NCBI RefSeq assembly: GCF_000143085.1
Contig: NC_014315.1
Span: forward strand, 732,307-796,306
Source: Nitrosococcus watsonii C-113
GTDB taxonomy: Bacteria; Pseudomonadota; Gammaproteobacteria; Nitrosococcales; Nitrosococcaceae
DNA: 64,000 bases
Direction of reading: 5' to 3'
The position numbers were made by a program, and so were the translations under genes. Position 1 is the stretch's first letter. Each line of letters starts with the position of its first letter. Shown here piece after piece: positions 8,941 to 19,357 of the stretch. Below the pieces are notes generated by a model. The model was not told where the DNA came from and did not search any database. It saw only the letters and a list, made by a program, of their open reading frames with translations.

Positions 8941-9630
8941 ATGGCCGCAACCATATTAATCGTTGATGATGAAGCCGCAATTCGCGAAATGCTGGGATTT
9001 GCCCTTACCCAGGAGGGGTATCATTATCAGGTGGCTGCCGATGGGGAGCAGGCATGGCAGCAGATCAACGAGTTCCGCCCGGATCTTATTTTGTTGGATT
9101 GGATGTTGCCGGGGATTAGCGGCGTGGATTTGGCCCGCCGCCTTAAGCGGGAACCCAGTACGCGAGAGCTCCCTGTGATCATGCTAACTGCCCGCGATGA
9201 AGAGGAAGATAAGGTTCGGGGCCTCAATGTGGGCGCCGATGATTATATTACCAAGCCCTTTTCACCAATGGAACTGATAGCCCGAATAAAAGCGGTGCTG
9301 CGGCGGAGTGCGCCATTGCTTAGCGGAGAGGTAATTGAAGTCAATGGGCTGAAGTTAGATCCAGACAGCCATCGCCTTAGTGTGGGAGGCGCACCCCTAG
9401 AGATGGGGCCTACGGAATTTCGCCTGCTCCACTTTTTCCTTACTCACCTAGAGCGGGTCTATAGTCGGGGGCAGCTGATTGATTACGTTTGGGGAAACAA
9501 TGTGTATGTCGAGGAACGCACAGTGGATGTCCATATCCGCCGTTTGCGCAAATCCTTAGAGCCGAGCGGTCATGATGGGCTTATCCAAACCGTGCGGGGC
9601 GTAGGGTACCGTTTTTCTACTCGTTCCTAA
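8941..9630 (+). CDS. phoB: Phosphate regulon response regulator PhoB
   Basis: DNA-binding response regulator of the phosphate-starvation response. The receiver domain shows the acidic pair DD (9-10), phospho-acceptor Asp53 in LLDWMLPG, Thr83 and Lys105 in TKPFSP. The C-terminal winged helix ends with the recognition-helix pattern [19 protein letters not shown]. 229 residues, standard for PhoB. ATG 8941 gives the canonical [11 protein letters not shown] start; ATG 8935 is two codons upstream. It is followed after four bases by phoR. Confidence 0.93.
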   Translation: MAATILIVDDEAAIREMLGFALTQEGYHYQVAADGEQAWQQINEFRPDLILLDWMLPGISGVDLARRLKREPSTRELPVIMLTARDEEEDKVRGLNVGADDYITKPFSPMELIARIKAVLRRSAPLLSGEVIEVNGLKLDPDSHRLSVGGAPLEMGPTEFRLLHFFLTHLERVYSRGQLIDYVWGNNVYVEERTVDVHIRRLRKSLEPSGHDGLIQTVRGVGYRFSTRS

Positions 9631-9634
9631 TTCC

Positions 9635-10948
9635 ATGCGCGGAGATCTTTGGCGTTTGGGAGGAGGACTGCTACTAGCCTTGTTGCTGGGGCTCATTCTG
9701 GGGCAGGTCTTTTTTTGGCTGTTTCTCTTTACCCTGGGTTATGTGCTGTGGCAGCAGCGCCAGCTTTATTATCTTTATCGTTGGCTGCAAAAACCAAAAC
9801 AGAGAAGATCCCCTGCTGAGGTAGGGATCATGGAAGAGGTTGTCCGTCAAATTGATTTTATGCGTCAGCGTCATCGCTCCCGTAAGGACAAGCTTTCCCA
9901 ATATCTCAAACGTTTTCAAAAGGCTACAGCGGCATTGCCCGATGCCACCGTGGTGCTTAATCAATATGATGAAATTGAATGGGCTAACGAGGCTAGTCGG
10001 CGGCTCCTGGGGCTAAAATCTCCATGGGATATTGGCCAGCGCATCAGTAATCTGATTCGTTACCCAGATTTTGTTGAACTAATGGCGCTTGACCGTAAGG
10101 TTTCCGGCATGGTCGAATTGCCATCGCCTATTAATCCGGCGCTGCATTTAAATATCCGCATTTTCCCCTACGGTGAGGGGCAACGTTTGTTAGTCGTACA
10201 AGATGTTACTCGGCTCCATCAGTTAGAACGGATGCGGCGTGACTTTATAGCTAGTGTGTCCCATGAGCTGCGGACGCCTTTAACGGTCCTCCGAGGTTAT
10301 TTGGAGGTGCTGGAGAAGAGAAAAAATGTCGGCTCGGAGAGCTGGAACCGCTCTTTTAAAACCATGGGAGAGCAGGTGGGGCGGATGCAGCATCTTGTCG
10401 AAGATCTCCTCATGCTCTCCCGTTTGGAGAGCCGGGATAAAAAACCAGCGGAAACCCCTGTGGCGGTTCCGAAAATGCTAGCGGAAATTTGCCAAGAAGC
10501 CCGAATACTTAGCGGTGACCGCCAGCACCACATTCACCTTGAGGCGGATGCTGGGTTATGGCTGCGAGGAAATGAGCAAGAATTGCATAGTGCTTTTTCT
10601 AACCTGGTCGTGAATGCTATTCGCTATACTCCAGCCCAAGGGAATATTACCCTCCATTGGTTCAAGCAGCAGGCAGGACGGCCTTGCTTGGAAGTGAGGG
10701 ATACCGGCGAGGGGATCGCCGCCGAACATCTTCCTCGGGTGACAGAACGTTTCTACCGGATTGATAAGGACCGTTCCCGGAAGAGGGGAGGAACTGGTTT
10801 AGGGCTTGCTATTGTCAAGCATGTTTTAAGCCATCACGAAGCCCATTTAGAGATCGAAAGTGAGTTGGGCAAAGGCAGCGTTTTTCGCTGCCTTTTTTCT
10901 AGCGGGCGGGGGCAGCCATCAAAAGTGCATCTCTCTAAAACAGGTTAG
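9635..10948 (+). CDS. phoR: Phosphate regulon sensor kinase PhoR
   Basis: Membrane-bound histidine kinase that phosphorylates PhoB when phosphate is scarce. Two closely spaced membrane helices (about residues 8-45) with almost no periplasmic loop, a basic linker, a PAS domain (about 95-200), the HisKA box SVSHELRTPL with the phosphorylated His, N box NLVVNAIRYTP, G1 DTGEGIA and G2 GGTGLGLAIVKH. 437 residues, typical. The lack of a sensor domain fits the known model in which PhoR reads the Pst transporter through PhoU, both encoded downstream. Confidence 0.93.
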   Translation: MRGDLWRLGGGLLLALLLGLILGQVFFWLFLFTLGYVLWQQRQLYYLYRWLQKPKQRRSPAEVGIMEEVVRQIDFMRQRHRSRKDKLSQYLKRFQKATAALPDATVVLNQYDEIEWANEASRRLLGLKSPWDIGQRISNLIRYPDFVELMALDRKVSGMVELPSPINPALHLNIRIFPYGEGQRLLVVQDVTRLHQLERMRRDFIASVSHELRTPLTVLRGYLEVLEKRKNVGSESWNRSFKTMGEQVGRMQHLVEDLLMLSRLESRDKKPAETPVAVPKMLAEICQEARILSGDRQHHIHLEADAGLWLRGNEQELHSAFSNLVVNAIRYTPAQGNITLHWFKQQAGRPCLEVRDTGEGIAAEHLPRVTERFYRIDKDRSRKRGGTGLGLAIVKHVLSHHEAHLEIESELGKGSVFRCLFSSGRGQPSKVHLSKTG

Positions 10949-10965
10949 CAGGTGGTATCGCCTAG

Positions 10966-10983
10966 CCGTCATACAAATGTCAT
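10966..10983 (+). promoter_or_regulatory. Putative Pho box upstream of pstS
   Basis: CCGTCAT, four bases, ATGTCAT: two direct 7-base repeats 11 bases apart, the best Pho-box match in the window. It lies about 95 bp upstream of pstS. Confidence 0.7.
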
Positions 10984-11078
10984 ATTATCGGCCCATACTG
11001 CTCGTATAATATGGTTCTCGCTGTTGCATATTAATAATATAGCCCTAGACGTATTCTAGGCTAAGGAGAATTGACTAA

Positions 11079-12077
11079 ATGCAGATTAGAACGCTGATTG
11101 GAGTTCTAGGGCCTGTTTTGGGTGTACTGCTTGCCGGCAACGGCATGGCTGCTAATTCGCTGGACCCCAACCTTACGGAATACAACAAAGCCAGCGGTGT
11201 GGCTGGTACCCTATCCAGTGTTGGCTCCGATACGTTGGCTAATCTAATGACTCTGTGGGCGGAAGAGTTTAAAAAACTTTATCCGAGTGTGAATATTCAA
11301 GTTCAGGCTGCTGGCTCTTCAACAGCTCCCCCCGCACTGACTGAAAATACTGCCAATATTGGTCCCATGAGTCGGAAAATGAAGGGTAATGAGGTAGAAG
11401 CCTTCGAAAACAAATATGGTTATAAGCCGACCCCCATCCGGGTAGCTATTGATGCCTTGGCCGTTTATGTTAACAAGGATAATCCCATCGAGAAAATCAC
11501 CCTGCCCCAGGTAGATGCGATTTTTTCCGCTACTCGCAAATGTGGTTACCCGGAAGATATCAAGGTTTGGGGAGATTTGGGTTTAGGGGGCGAGTGGCTT
11601 CATCGCCGCATCCAACTTTTTGGCCGCAATTCGGTTTCAGGCACTTATGGCTACTTTAAGAAAGCTGCCCTCTGCAAAGGTGATTTCAAGAATACGGTCA
11701 ACGAGCAGCCAGGTTCTGCCTCGGTGGTTCAGGGGGTGACCAAATCGATTAATGGGATTGGCTACTCTGGTATCGGTTATCAGACTTCTGGGGTACGTGC
11801 GCTTCCCCTTGCGACCAAGACGGGCGCGCCCTCCGTGGAGGCAACCGCGGAAAACGCAGTGAAGGGACAGTATCCCCTGACGCGCTTTCTTTACGTCTAT
11901 GTCAACAAGCATCCCAATGAACCTTTGTTGCCGCTAGAGCAGGAGTTTATCAAAATGGTACTCTCCAAAGTGGGTCAAAGAGTGGTGATTAAAGATGGTT
12001 ATATTCCGTTGACCGCCCCGATTGCGGCTAAGGATCTCGCTAAAATTGGAGTAAAGGGGTTAGGAACTGCTAATTAA
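11079..12077 (+). CDS. pstS: Phosphate ABC transporter substrate-binding protein PstS
   Basis: Periplasmic phosphate-binding protein, 332 residues with a signal peptide (about 1-24). Phosphate-binding loops are visible: VGSDTLANL near residue 48, [13 protein letters not shown], the GPMSRKMK segment and [13 protein letters not shown]. This belongs to the PstS group common in marine gammaproteobacteria. It is preceded by a strong Pho box and followed by a hairpin before pstC, so it is probably made in excess over the membrane subunits. Confidence 0.93.
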   Translation: MQIRTLIGVLGPVLGVLLAGNGMAANSLDPNLTEYNKASGVAGTLSSVGSDTLANLMTLWAEEFKKLYPSVNIQVQAAGSSTAPPALTENTANIGPMSRKMKGNEVEAFENKYGYKPTPIRVAIDALAVYVNKDNPIEKITLPQVDAIFSATRKCGYPEDIKVWGDLGLGGEWLHRRIQLFGRNSVSGTYGYFKKAALCKGDFKNTVNEQPGSASVVQGVTKSINGIGYSGIGYQTSGVRALPLATKTGAPSVEATAENAVKGQYPLTRFLYVYVNKHPNEPLLPLEQEFIKMVLSKVGQRVVIKDGYIPLTAPIAAKDLAKIGVKGLGTAN

Positions 12078-12100
12078 CGCGAGAAATCTCTATTCACTAG

Positions 12101-12130
12101 AAGCGCCTTGGGAAACGAGGCGCTTTTCTT
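12101..12130 (+). terminator. Hairpin between pstS and pstC
   Basis: AAGCGCCT (12101-12108) pairs with AGGCGCTT (12118-12125) around a 9-base loop, followed by TTCTTT. Because pstC starts only 39 bp later, it probably acts as a partial terminator or mRNA stabiliser that sets PstS above the other Pst subunits. Confidence 0.75.
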
Positions 12131-12163
12131 TCTGTATTTTTTGTTATTGTGTCTTAGACTAAA

Positions 12164-14455
12164 ATGGTTGCTAAAGCTTCAGAGACGGAAGAGCAGGTGG
12201 TTCCTTCCCCCCATTCGCCGGTGGCCATACGCCGCCGTCGCTGGCGTAACATCAAGGATCACTTAGCACGCTATTGCATTGCTGCCGGTGGTGTTAGCGT
12301 TATTATTGCCATCGTACTGATTTTCTTTTACCTCTTGTACGTGGTGATCCCCCTGTTTCGTCCTGCTCAGCTAGAGCCCGCTGCCCAGTATCCAGCCCCT
12401 GGGGACAATGGGGCGAATACGCTTCACTTAGCCTTGAATGAATATAACGATATGGGCTTACGCTTGACTGAGCAAGGGCAAGCGGTCTTCTTCTCTACTG
12501 AGGAGGGCAAGGTGGTTTTAGAAACCCCATTGCCCTTTCCCAATCCCAAGGAGGCAGCCGTGACTAGCTTTGCCGCCGGCGATCCGGCCGGCAAGGTAAT
12601 CGTCTATGGTCTATCCAATGGCCACGCCCTGCTGGCGCGCCATGCCTACCGCGTCTCCTATCCTGACAATGTACGCACTATTACGCCCCGATTAGAATAC
12701 CCCCTTGATAAAGCCCTGTTGGCGGTGGACCCTAAGGGGCAGCCCTTGCGCCTTATTAGTGCTCAATCGGATGAGGATCAGACTACCATCGCCGCAGTGA
12801 CCACAGATGGACGCTTGGTTTTAGTCAGTTTTACCGCACAGCAGTCCTTTCTCGATGATGAAATTACCGTTGAACAGACGACTGCCTCGCTAGATCTGTC
12901 TCCGCTGCAAGCGACGCATTTAGTGCTGGATGAGCAGCAAGAGGAATTATATGTGGCGGACTCGGAGGGTTATATTAATTACTATCAGCTCCGTGACAAG
13001 GAAACGCCGCACCTAGTGCAGCGGGTAAAGGCGGTTTCAGAAGAAGTTCGGATAACCGCCTTGTCTTTTCTTGCGGGCGGTATTTCTCTCCTGGTAGGGG
13101 ATTCTTCCGGCCAGATTGCCCAATGGTTCCCGGTGCGCAATGAAGGCAATCATTATACTTTGGAACAAATCCGCACCTTCAATACTCAACAGGCACCCAT
13201 TATGGCCATTGCCTCCGAGCATGCCCGGAAAGGTTTCTTGGCGGTGGATTCTTCTGGTCAGGTGGGTGTTTATCATACTACGGCTCACCAAACGCTGCGG
13301 GTTGCAAACATCAGCAAGGCCCCGCTGGTAACAGTAGCTATTGCGCCCCGGGCCGATGGGATGCTAGCCAGCGACTCTCAGGGCAAGATTTATTTCTTGA
13401 AGATAGAGAATCCGCATCCTGAGGTCTCTTGGCAAGCGCTATGGGGGAAAGTCTGGTATGAAAGCCGGGATAAGCCTGAGTTTCTCTGGCAATCCTCATC
13501 TGCGAGCGATGATTTCGAGCCAAAATTTAGCCTGACACCACTCACGTTTGGTACCTTCAAGGCTGCTTTTTATGCCATGTTATTCGCTGTTCCACTGGCC
13601 ATTTTAGGGGCGCTTTATACCGCTTATTTTATGAGCGCCAAGATGCGCGGGCTGGTCAAGCCCACCATCGAAATCATGGAGGCCCTTCCCACGGTTATTC
13701 TCGGTTTTTTAGCGGGTCTTTGGCTGGCGCCTTTGGTCGAGGATAATCTCCCAGGGGTCTTTGCTTTCTTGTTGCTATTGCCCGTGGGAGTCTTTATGGC
13801 TGCTTATTTATGGCGCTGCTTGCCTAGCTGGGTGCGCCAATGGGTTCCCGAGGGTTGGGAAGCCGCCTTGCTTCTTCCCGTGGTAGTGGGGCTAGGGATT
13901 CTTGCCGCGGCGCTAAGCCAGCCGCTGGAAGTGGCTTTGTTTAATGGCAATATGCCCCAGTGGCTCAGCACCCACCTGGGGATTGCTTATGATCAGCGTA
14001 ATTCCCTCGTGGTCGGGTTTGCCATGGGATTTGCCGTCATACCGACGATTTTTTCCATCTCCGAAGATGCTATTTTCAGTGTCCCCAAGCAGCTCACTTT
14101 TGGTTCCTTGGCGCTGGGTGCTACTCCTTGGCAGACTCTGGTGAGGGTGGTGCTTTTGACCGCAAGTCCCGGTATTTTCTCTGCGGTAATGATTGGTCTT
14201 GGCAGGGCAGTAGGCGAGACCATGATCGTCTTAATGGCGACGGGCAATACTCCTATTATGGATTTTAATCCTTTCCAAGGCTTCCGCGCCTTGTCCGCGA
14301 ATATTGCGGTGGAGATGCCTGAGTCCGAGGTTGATAGTACCCACTACCGTATTTTGTTTCTTGCCGCGTTAGTATTATTTATGGTGACTTTCGTTTTTAA
14401 TACGCTCGCTGAGATCGTGCGCCAGCGGCTACGAAAAAAATACAGCAGCTTGTAG
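12164..14455 (+). CDS. pstC: Phosphate ABC transporter permease PstC with large periplasmic insert
   Basis: Permease subunit of the phosphate importer. At 763 residues it is more than twice E. coli PstC. A cytoplasmic tail and first helix (about 45-67) are followed by about 380 residues that look like a beta-propeller (repeating short strands such as VLVSFTAQ, LYVADSEGYINYYQL, ISLLVGDSSGQIAQW, GFLAVDSSGQVGVYH), then the permease core from about residue 465 with the EAA-type loop SLALGATPWQTLVRVVLL near 655. The long form is known in some gammaproteobacteria; the role of the propeller is not established. Tandem with pstA and pstB. Confidence 0.9.
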   Translation: MVAKASETEEQVVPSPHSPVAIRRRRWRNIKDHLARYCIAAGGVSVIIAIVLIFFYLLYVVIPLFRPAQLEPAAQYPAPGDNGANTLHLALNEYNDMGLRLTEQGQAVFFSTEEGKVVLETPLPFPNPKEAAVTSFAAGDPAGKVIVYGLSNGHALLARHAYRVSYPDNVRTITPRLEYPLDKALLAVDPKGQPLRLISAQSDEDQTTIAAVTTDGRLVLVSFTAQQSFLDDEITVEQTTASLDLSPLQATHLVLDEQQEELYVADSEGYINYYQLRDKETPHLVQRVKAVSEEVRITALSFLAGGISLLVGDSSGQIAQWFPVRNEGNHYTLEQIRTFNTQQAPIMAIASEHARKGFLAVDSSGQVGVYHTTAHQTLRVANISKAPLVTVAIAPRADGMLASDSQGKIYFLKIENPHPEVSWQALWGKVWYESRDKPEFLWQSSSASDDFEPKFSLTPLTFGTFKAAFYAMLFAVPLAILGALYTAYFMSAKMRGLVKPTIEIMEALPTVILGFLAGLWLAPLVEDNLPGVFAFLLLLPVGVFMAAYLWRCLPSWVRQWVPEGWEAALLLPVVVGLGILAAALSQPLEVALFNGNMPQWLSTHLGIAYDQRNSLVVGFAMGFAVIPTIFSISEDAIFSVPKQLTFGSLALGATPWQTLVRVVLLTASPGIFSAVMIGLGRAVGETMIVLMATGNTPIMDFNPFQGFRALSANIAVEMPESEVDSTHYRILFLAALVLFMVTFVFNTLAEIVRQRLRKKYSSL

Positions 14456-14479
14456 TCGTTAAAGGGGAGAAAGGTTTAA

Positions 14480-16132
14480 ATGAAAGCGTGGTTTAAGTCA
14501 GGTGCGCCGTGGGTGTGGTTGACCGCGGGTACAGTCAGTATCAGTCTCATGATGGTCGTGGGTTTGTTGATATTGATTGCGGTCAAAGGATTGGCGCATT
14601 TTTGGCCAGCCCAAGTAGCGGAAATTCATTATACCCAGCAGGATGGGGAGAGAGTGCGTTTGATGGGTGAAGTCGTCAGCCAAGAGCGGGTTCCCCGTCA
14701 GCGTTTACTGGATAGAGGTTATACGCTGCCAGAGGGAGCTCCGCTGGTTACCCGCAGCTTGTTCAAAGTCGGTAACCGGGATTTTTTGGGTGCTGATTTT
14801 TTATGGATCGTGGCGCCATTGATTCACGATACCCATTATCCGCGAGCATTAATGGTCATTGAACGCCGAGAATGGGGCGATTTTTATGGTTACCTGAAAT
14901 CTGTCAAGGAGCAAGATAGGGTTGTTGCCGTAGGTAAAAATGCTTGGGAAGCATTGCAGCAACGGATGGCTAGAGCTAATGAACTGTACGCCCGAATTAA
15001 GACGATTGAAGAAGGTGATATTGGGGCCATCAATTATAAATTAGAACAGCTACGTTTGCGCCGCCGAGCGTTGGAACTGGAAGAAGAGCCTGCCCCGCAA
15101 GCTTATGCCCAAATCAAAGCGAGGGAAGCAGAGCTTCAAGGAACCTATGCCACGATTCAGAAAGAACTCAATGGACTTTACCAGCAAATCAGGCGAGATA
15201 GTTTAACGGCTGAGATTGCGGATGGCCAGGTAGTGGAAATCCCGTTAGAGAAGGTGGTACGGGCCTACCGCCCTAATGGGATGGGGATAGGAGAAAAGAT
15301 CCGTTTTTACGTCACAAAGCTCATTGAATTTGTGACGGAGGATCCCCGTGAGGCCAACACGGAAGGAGGAATCTTTCCCGCCATTTTTGGGACGGTGATG
15401 ATGGTCCTTATCATGTCGGTCATCGTCACTCCTTTTGGGGTAGTGGCCGCGGTTTATTTACGGGAATATGCGCAACAAGGATTGTTGATACGTATTATCC
15501 GGATCGCGGTCAATAATCTAGCCGGTGTGCCTTCTATCGTTTATGGCGTATTTGGCCTGGGATTTTTTGTTTATTTCTTGGGAGGTAATGTGGATCGTTG
15601 GTTTTTCCCGGAAGCATTACCGGCGCCGACCTTCGGTACTCCAGGTTTACTTTGGGCCTCCCTGACCTTGGCTATTCTGACGATGCCCGTGGTTATCGTG
15701 GCAACGGAGGAGGGATTATCGCGTATTCCACGCTCCATTCGGGAGGGGAGCCTAGCATTGGGGGCCACCCGGGCAGAAACCTTATGGCGTACCGTATTGC
15801 CCATGGCCGTTCCCGCCATGATGACGGGGCTTATTTTGGCGGTGGCGCGGGCCGCCGGTGAAGTAGCGCCCCTGATGATGGTGGGGGTAGTCAAGCTGGC
15901 TCCTTCCTTGCCTCTGGATGGGAATTTTCCATTCTTGCATCTGGATCGTAAATTCATGCACTTAGGCTTTCATATCTATGATGTGGGCTTCCAAAGTCCG
16001 AATGTGGAAGCTGCCCGCCCTTTAGTATATGCAACGGCTTTGTTGCTGATTCTGATTATCGTGGCCCTCAACCTCGCCGCGATTATGATTCGTAACCGAC
16101 TCCGGGAAAAATACCGTGCCGCAGAGACTTAA
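14480..16132 (+). CDS. pstA: Phosphate ABC transporter permease PstA with coiled-coil insert
   Basis: Second permease subunit, 550 residues against about 300 in E. coli. After one N-terminal helix (about 14-38) comes a periplasmic insert with a probable coiled coil (about 155-245, rich in Glu/Arg/Leu: [17 protein letters not shown]). The permease core starts at about 290 and contains the EAA-type loop [18 protein letters not shown] near 430. It pairs with the enlarged PstC, so both subunits carry extra periplasmic domains that may contact each other or PstS. Confidence 0.9.
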   Translation: MKAWFKSGAPWVWLTAGTVSISLMMVVGLLILIAVKGLAHFWPAQVAEIHYTQQDGERVRLMGEVVSQERVPRQRLLDRGYTLPEGAPLVTRSLFKVGNRDFLGADFLWIVAPLIHDTHYPRALMVIERREWGDFYGYLKSVKEQDRVVAVGKNAWEALQQRMARANELYARIKTIEEGDIGAINYKLEQLRLRRRALELEEEPAPQAYAQIKAREAELQGTYATIQKELNGLYQQIRRDSLTAEIADGQVVEIPLEKVVRAYRPNGMGIGEKIRFYVTKLIEFVTEDPREANTEGGIFPAIFGTVMMVLIMSVIVTPFGVVAAVYLREYAQQGLLIRIIRIAVNNLAGVPSIVYGVFGLGFFVYFLGGNVDRWFFPEALPAPTFGTPGLLWASLTLAILTMPVVIVATEEGLSRIPRSIREGSLALGATRAETLWRTVLPMAVPAMMTGLILAVARAAGEVAPLMMVGVVKLAPSLPLDGNFPFLHLDRKFMHLGFHIYDVGFQSPNVEAARPLVYATALLLILIIVALNLAAIMIRNRLREKYRAAET

Positions 16133-16148
16133 AAAAAAGACGAAAACC

Positions 16149-17000
16149 ATGAACCAGGAGACTCATGATAAAACACCGCGAACCCATGGGATGGATATTT
16201 CTTTAATCGAGCGCGGCGTTAAAAAACTTAAGCTAAAAGATGAAACTTGCTGTTTGCAGGTCAAACAATTCAATTTCTATTACAACCAGCATACTCAGGC
16301 GCTTAAAAGCATTAATCTCATTATTCCGGAACGCCGGGTGACTGCATTTATCGGTCCGAGCGGATGCGGCAAATCCACCCTGCTGCGTTGCTTTAACCGC
16401 ATGAACGATCTGATTGATGGAGCCCGTATCGAAGGAGAAATGTTGCTTAACAAGCAAGATATTTATGGCAAAAATGTTAATGTGCCTGATCTGCGACGCC
16501 GGGTTGGCATGGTGTTTCAAAAACCTAATCCTTTCCCCAAGTCCATTTACGAGAATGTCGCTTACGGGCTGCGTTTACAGGGAGTCAAGAACCGCCGTAC
16601 CCTGGATAAGGTCGTGGAAAAATCCCTTAGAAGTGCCGCTTTATGGGATGAGGTTAAAGATCGTCTGGACGATAATGCGGTGGGTCTTTCCGGCGGCCAG
16701 CAGCAGCGGTTGGTCATTGCCAGGGCCATTGCCATTGAACCGGAGGTCTTGCTACTGGATGAGCCTGCTTCAGCCCTGGACCCTATCTCCACCCTTAAAA
16801 TCGAAGAATTGATCTATGATTTGAAGGATAAATATACGATTGTGATTGTTACCCATAATATGCAGCAAGCAGCGCGGGTTTCTGACTATACAGCGTTTAT
16901 GTATTTAGGCGAATTGATTGAGTTTGGCGACACCGGTACATTATTTACTAATCCGAAAAAGAAACAGACCGAGGATTACATTACCGGTCGCTATGGCTGA
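16149..17000 (+). CDS. pstB: Phosphate ABC transporter ATP-binding protein PstB
   Basis: ATPase of the phosphate importer. Walker [10 protein letters not shown], signature LSGGQQQR, Walker [14 protein letters not shown] and the switch His in VTHNM are all present. ATG 16149 was chosen; an earlier ATG at 16116 would overlap the end of pstA. About 283 residues with a roughly 30-residue N-terminal extension before the ABC fold, longer than E. coli PstB. Confidence 0.93.
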   Translation: MNQETHDKTPRTHGMDISLIERGVKKLKLKDETCCLQVKQFNFYYNQHTQALKSINLIIPERRVTAFIGPSGCGKSTLLRCFNRMNDLIDGARIEGEMLLNKQDIYGKNVNVPDLRRRVGMVFQKPNPFPKSIYENVAYGLRLQGVKNRRTLDKVVEKSLRSAALWDEVKDRLDDNAVGLSGGQQQRLVIARAIAIEPEVLLLDEPASALDPISTLKIEELIYDLKDKYTIVIVTHNMQQAARVSDYTAFMYLGELIEFGDTGTLFTNPKKKQTEDYITGRYG

Positions 17001-17036
17001 TGGTTTTTGGTAATTTTAAGACACAAGGAGTGGATA

Positions 17037-17750
17037 ATGGCCCATAGCACGACCCCCCATACTTACCGGCAGTATGATAAGGAATTAGAGGATATTCGGA
17101 CTCGCGTTCTGGCCATGGGCGGACTGGTGGAACGGCAGATCGCCGAGGCCGTGGATGCCTTGGTGAGTGGAGACGTGGAAAAGGCCGAAGCGGTGATCAG
17201 CCAGGATTACCGGGTCAATGCCATGGATGTTTCCATTGACGAGGAATGCACCCAGATTTTAGCCCGCCGCCAACCGACGGCGGGTGATTTGCGGTTGGTA
17301 ATGGCGGTGATTAAAACCATTGCCGATCTGGAACGGATTGGGGATGGGGCTGAACGCATAGGCCGCACGACGGTTCGCCTATCGGAACGGGAGAAGCCGG
17401 CGAATATTTTTGATTCCATAAGTTCCCTCTCTAGTCACGCCTTAGGAATACTCCGGGATTCCCTGGATGCCTTTGCCCGTATGGATGCTGAGGCGGCTCT
17501 TGCCGTAGCGGCGAGAGATACTCAGGTGGACGCCCGGTACGAGAGTATTTTGCGTCAACTGATTACCTACATGATGGAGGACCCCCGCAATATTTCCTGG
17601 GCGGTAGAACTGATTTGGGTAGCCCGGGCCCTGGAACGAATTGGCGATCATGCTTGTAATATCTGCGAGTACGTTATTTATTTAGTCAAAGGCAAGGATG
17701 TGCGCCATACCAGCTTGGAAGGGATGGAGCAGATCGTTCGCGAAAAATAA
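17037..17750 (+). CDS. phoU: Phosphate transport regulator PhoU
   Basis: Cytoplasmic negative regulator linking PstB to PhoR. Two PhoU repeats of three-helix bundles are visible, each with the metal-binding E/DxxxD-type pattern (TIADLERIGDGAERI in the first, WVARALERIGDHACNI in the second). 237 residues. ATG 17037 is preceded by AAGGAG at the right distance; the longer in-frame version starting at 17007 lacks a ribosome site. It closes the pst operon. Confidence 0.93.
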   Translation: MAHSTTPHTYRQYDKELEDIRTRVLAMGGLVERQIAEAVDALVSGDVEKAEAVISQDYRVNAMDVSIDEECTQILARRQPTAGDLRLVMAVIKTIADLERIGDGAERIGRTTVRLSEREKPANIFDSISSLSSHALGILRDSLDAFARMDAEAALAVAARDTQVDARYESILRQLITYMMEDPRNISWAVELIWVARALERIGDHACNICEYVIYLVKGKDVRHTSLEGMEQIVREK

Positions 17751-17851
17751 TTTTTTCCTCCTCCTCTCGCCTAGACGCCGCTTAAGGGGTTGGTGGCTCA
17801 TCTGGAGTTACCGGACAATAGCGTGATTACGGTAAAAACGGAGTTTAATGA

Positions 17852-19357
17852 ATGTTAAGCCAGCGGCACCCTGATACCTTGGCTGCCATCGATCTGGGCT
17901 CCAATAGCTTTCATATGATCATTGCCCGCGTAGTCAGGGAAGGCCAGCTACAGGTTTTGGACCGTTTGCGGGAGATGGTTCAATTGGCCGCTGGCCTGGA
18001 TGAGGCAGGATGCCTGAGTGAAACAGCCCAGGAGCGCGCCCTGAATTGCCTGGCGCGATTTGGTCAGCGGTTGCGGCACCTTCCTCCCTGGGCTATTCGG
18101 GCCGTGGGCACCAATACCCTGCGGCAGGCAAAAAATGCAGATGAATTCTTAAAGCGGGCCTCCGCTGCCTTGGATCATCCCATTGAAGTGATTGCCGGAG
18201 ATGAGGAGGCCCGCTTGATTTATTTAGGCGTTTCCCATGCCCTGGATTTTGATAATGTCCGGCGGTTAGTGGTGGATATTGGGGGGGGAAGCACGGAATT
18301 CATTATTGGTGAGGGCGCTGAGGAAGGTCGTTACCGGCAAAGCATTGAAATGGGTTGCGTTCGCTATAGCCGCCGCTTTTTCCCTCAGGGGGAGCTGAAT
18401 AAAGCCGCGATGAGGCAAGCCGAAATTGCCGCCCGTACAATGTTGCAAGACTTTGAGCAGTCTTTTCGCCATCTGGGATGGGAGGAGGCTATCGGGGCTT
18501 CAGGGACAATCCGGACGGTGGCCCGGGTGGTCGCTGCCCAGGGTTGGTGTGGGAGTGGCACGATCACGGCCGCCTCCCTGAAAGCCCTGGCTGATCTTAT
18601 GGTGGATGCGGGACAGGTCAAACGCCTTAAGCTTGAAGGGCTCAGTGCTGAGCGGGGACCCGTATTTCCGGGAGGTGTAGCAGTGCTCAAAGGGGCTTTT
18701 GAAAGCTTGGGAATTAAACGCATGACGGTTTCGGATGGTGCCTTGCGGGAGGGACTGCTCTACGATCTCATTGGCCGGATTCGCCATGAAGATGTGCGTG
18801 ACCGTACGGTCGCTGATTTAGCCCAGCGCTATCATGTGGATGAGTCCCATGCTTCTCGTGTTAAAGATACCGCCTTGGTATTGCTGGAAACGGTGGCTTC
18901 CACATGGAAGTTCGAGGAAGAGCATTTTTTGCTTTTAAAGTGGGCAGCAATATTGCATGAGGTGGGCCTTGCCCTCTCCCATAGTCAGTACCATAAGCAT
19001 GGCGCCTATCTGCTAGCCTATAGTGATCTGCCCGGCTTTTCCCAACAAGAGCAGCAAGTCCTGGCATTTTTGGTACGGGGGCATCGCCGCAAGCTGTCGG
19101 CTGCCAAATTGGATTTGCTGCCCGAAGATCTCCGCCAGCCTACGCTGCGTCTTTGCCTGCTGTTGCGGCTGGCGGTTGTACTTAACCGTAATCGTTCACC
19201 GGCGGCGCTGCCTTGCCTGCTATTCAAGGTAGATAAAAATATTTTAAAGCTCAAGTTCCCTGACGGATGGTTGCTCCAGCATCCGTTGACCGAAGCTGAT
19301 CTAGCGCAAGAGACCGCCTATATTAAGGTTGCCGGTTACCGCCTAAAGGCCAAATAA
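17852..19357 (+). CDS. ppx: Exopolyphosphatase / pppGpp phosphohydrolase (Ppx/GppA family)
   Basis: Releases phosphate from inorganic polyphosphate (or acts on pppGpp). ASKHA-fold motifs: AIDLGSNSFHM at the N-terminus, the catalytic Glu in IAGDEEARLIY and VDIGGGSTEF; the C-terminal half is the HD-like helical domain (ILHEVGLALSHSQYHKHGAYLL). 501 residues, full length. It lies about 100 bp after phoU and abuts the CYTH gene, so phosphate import and polyphosphate turnover are grouped. Confidence 0.9.
   Translation: MLSQRHPDTLAAIDLGSNSFHMIIARVVREGQLQVLDRLREMVQLAAGLDEAGCLSETAQERALNCLARFGQRLRHLPPWAIRAVGTNTLRQAKNADEFLKRASAALDHPIEVIAGDEEARLIYLGVSHALDFDNVRRLVVDIGGGSTEFIIGEGAEEGRYRQSIEMGCVRYSRRFFPQGELNKAAMRQAEIAARTMLQDFEQSFRHLGWEEAIGASGTIRTVARVVAAQGWCGSGTITAASLKALADLMVDAGQVKRLKLEGLSAERGPVFPGGVAVLKGAFESLGIKRMTVSDGALREGLLYDLIGRIRHEDVRDRTVADLAQRYHVDESHASRVKDTALVLLETVASTWKFEEEHFLLLKWAAILHEVGLALSHSQYHKHGAYLLAYSDLPGFSQQEQQVLAFLVRGHRRKLSAAKLDLLPEDLRQPTLRLCLLLRLAVVLNRNRSPAALPCLLFKVDKNILKLKFPDGWLLQHPLTEADLAQETAYIKVAGYRLKAK

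Noticed and set aside
12101-12130. Full transcription stop separating pstS from pstCAB
   Set aside because: The T run is interrupted and no clear promoter or Pho box follows before pstC, so partial read-through is more likely.
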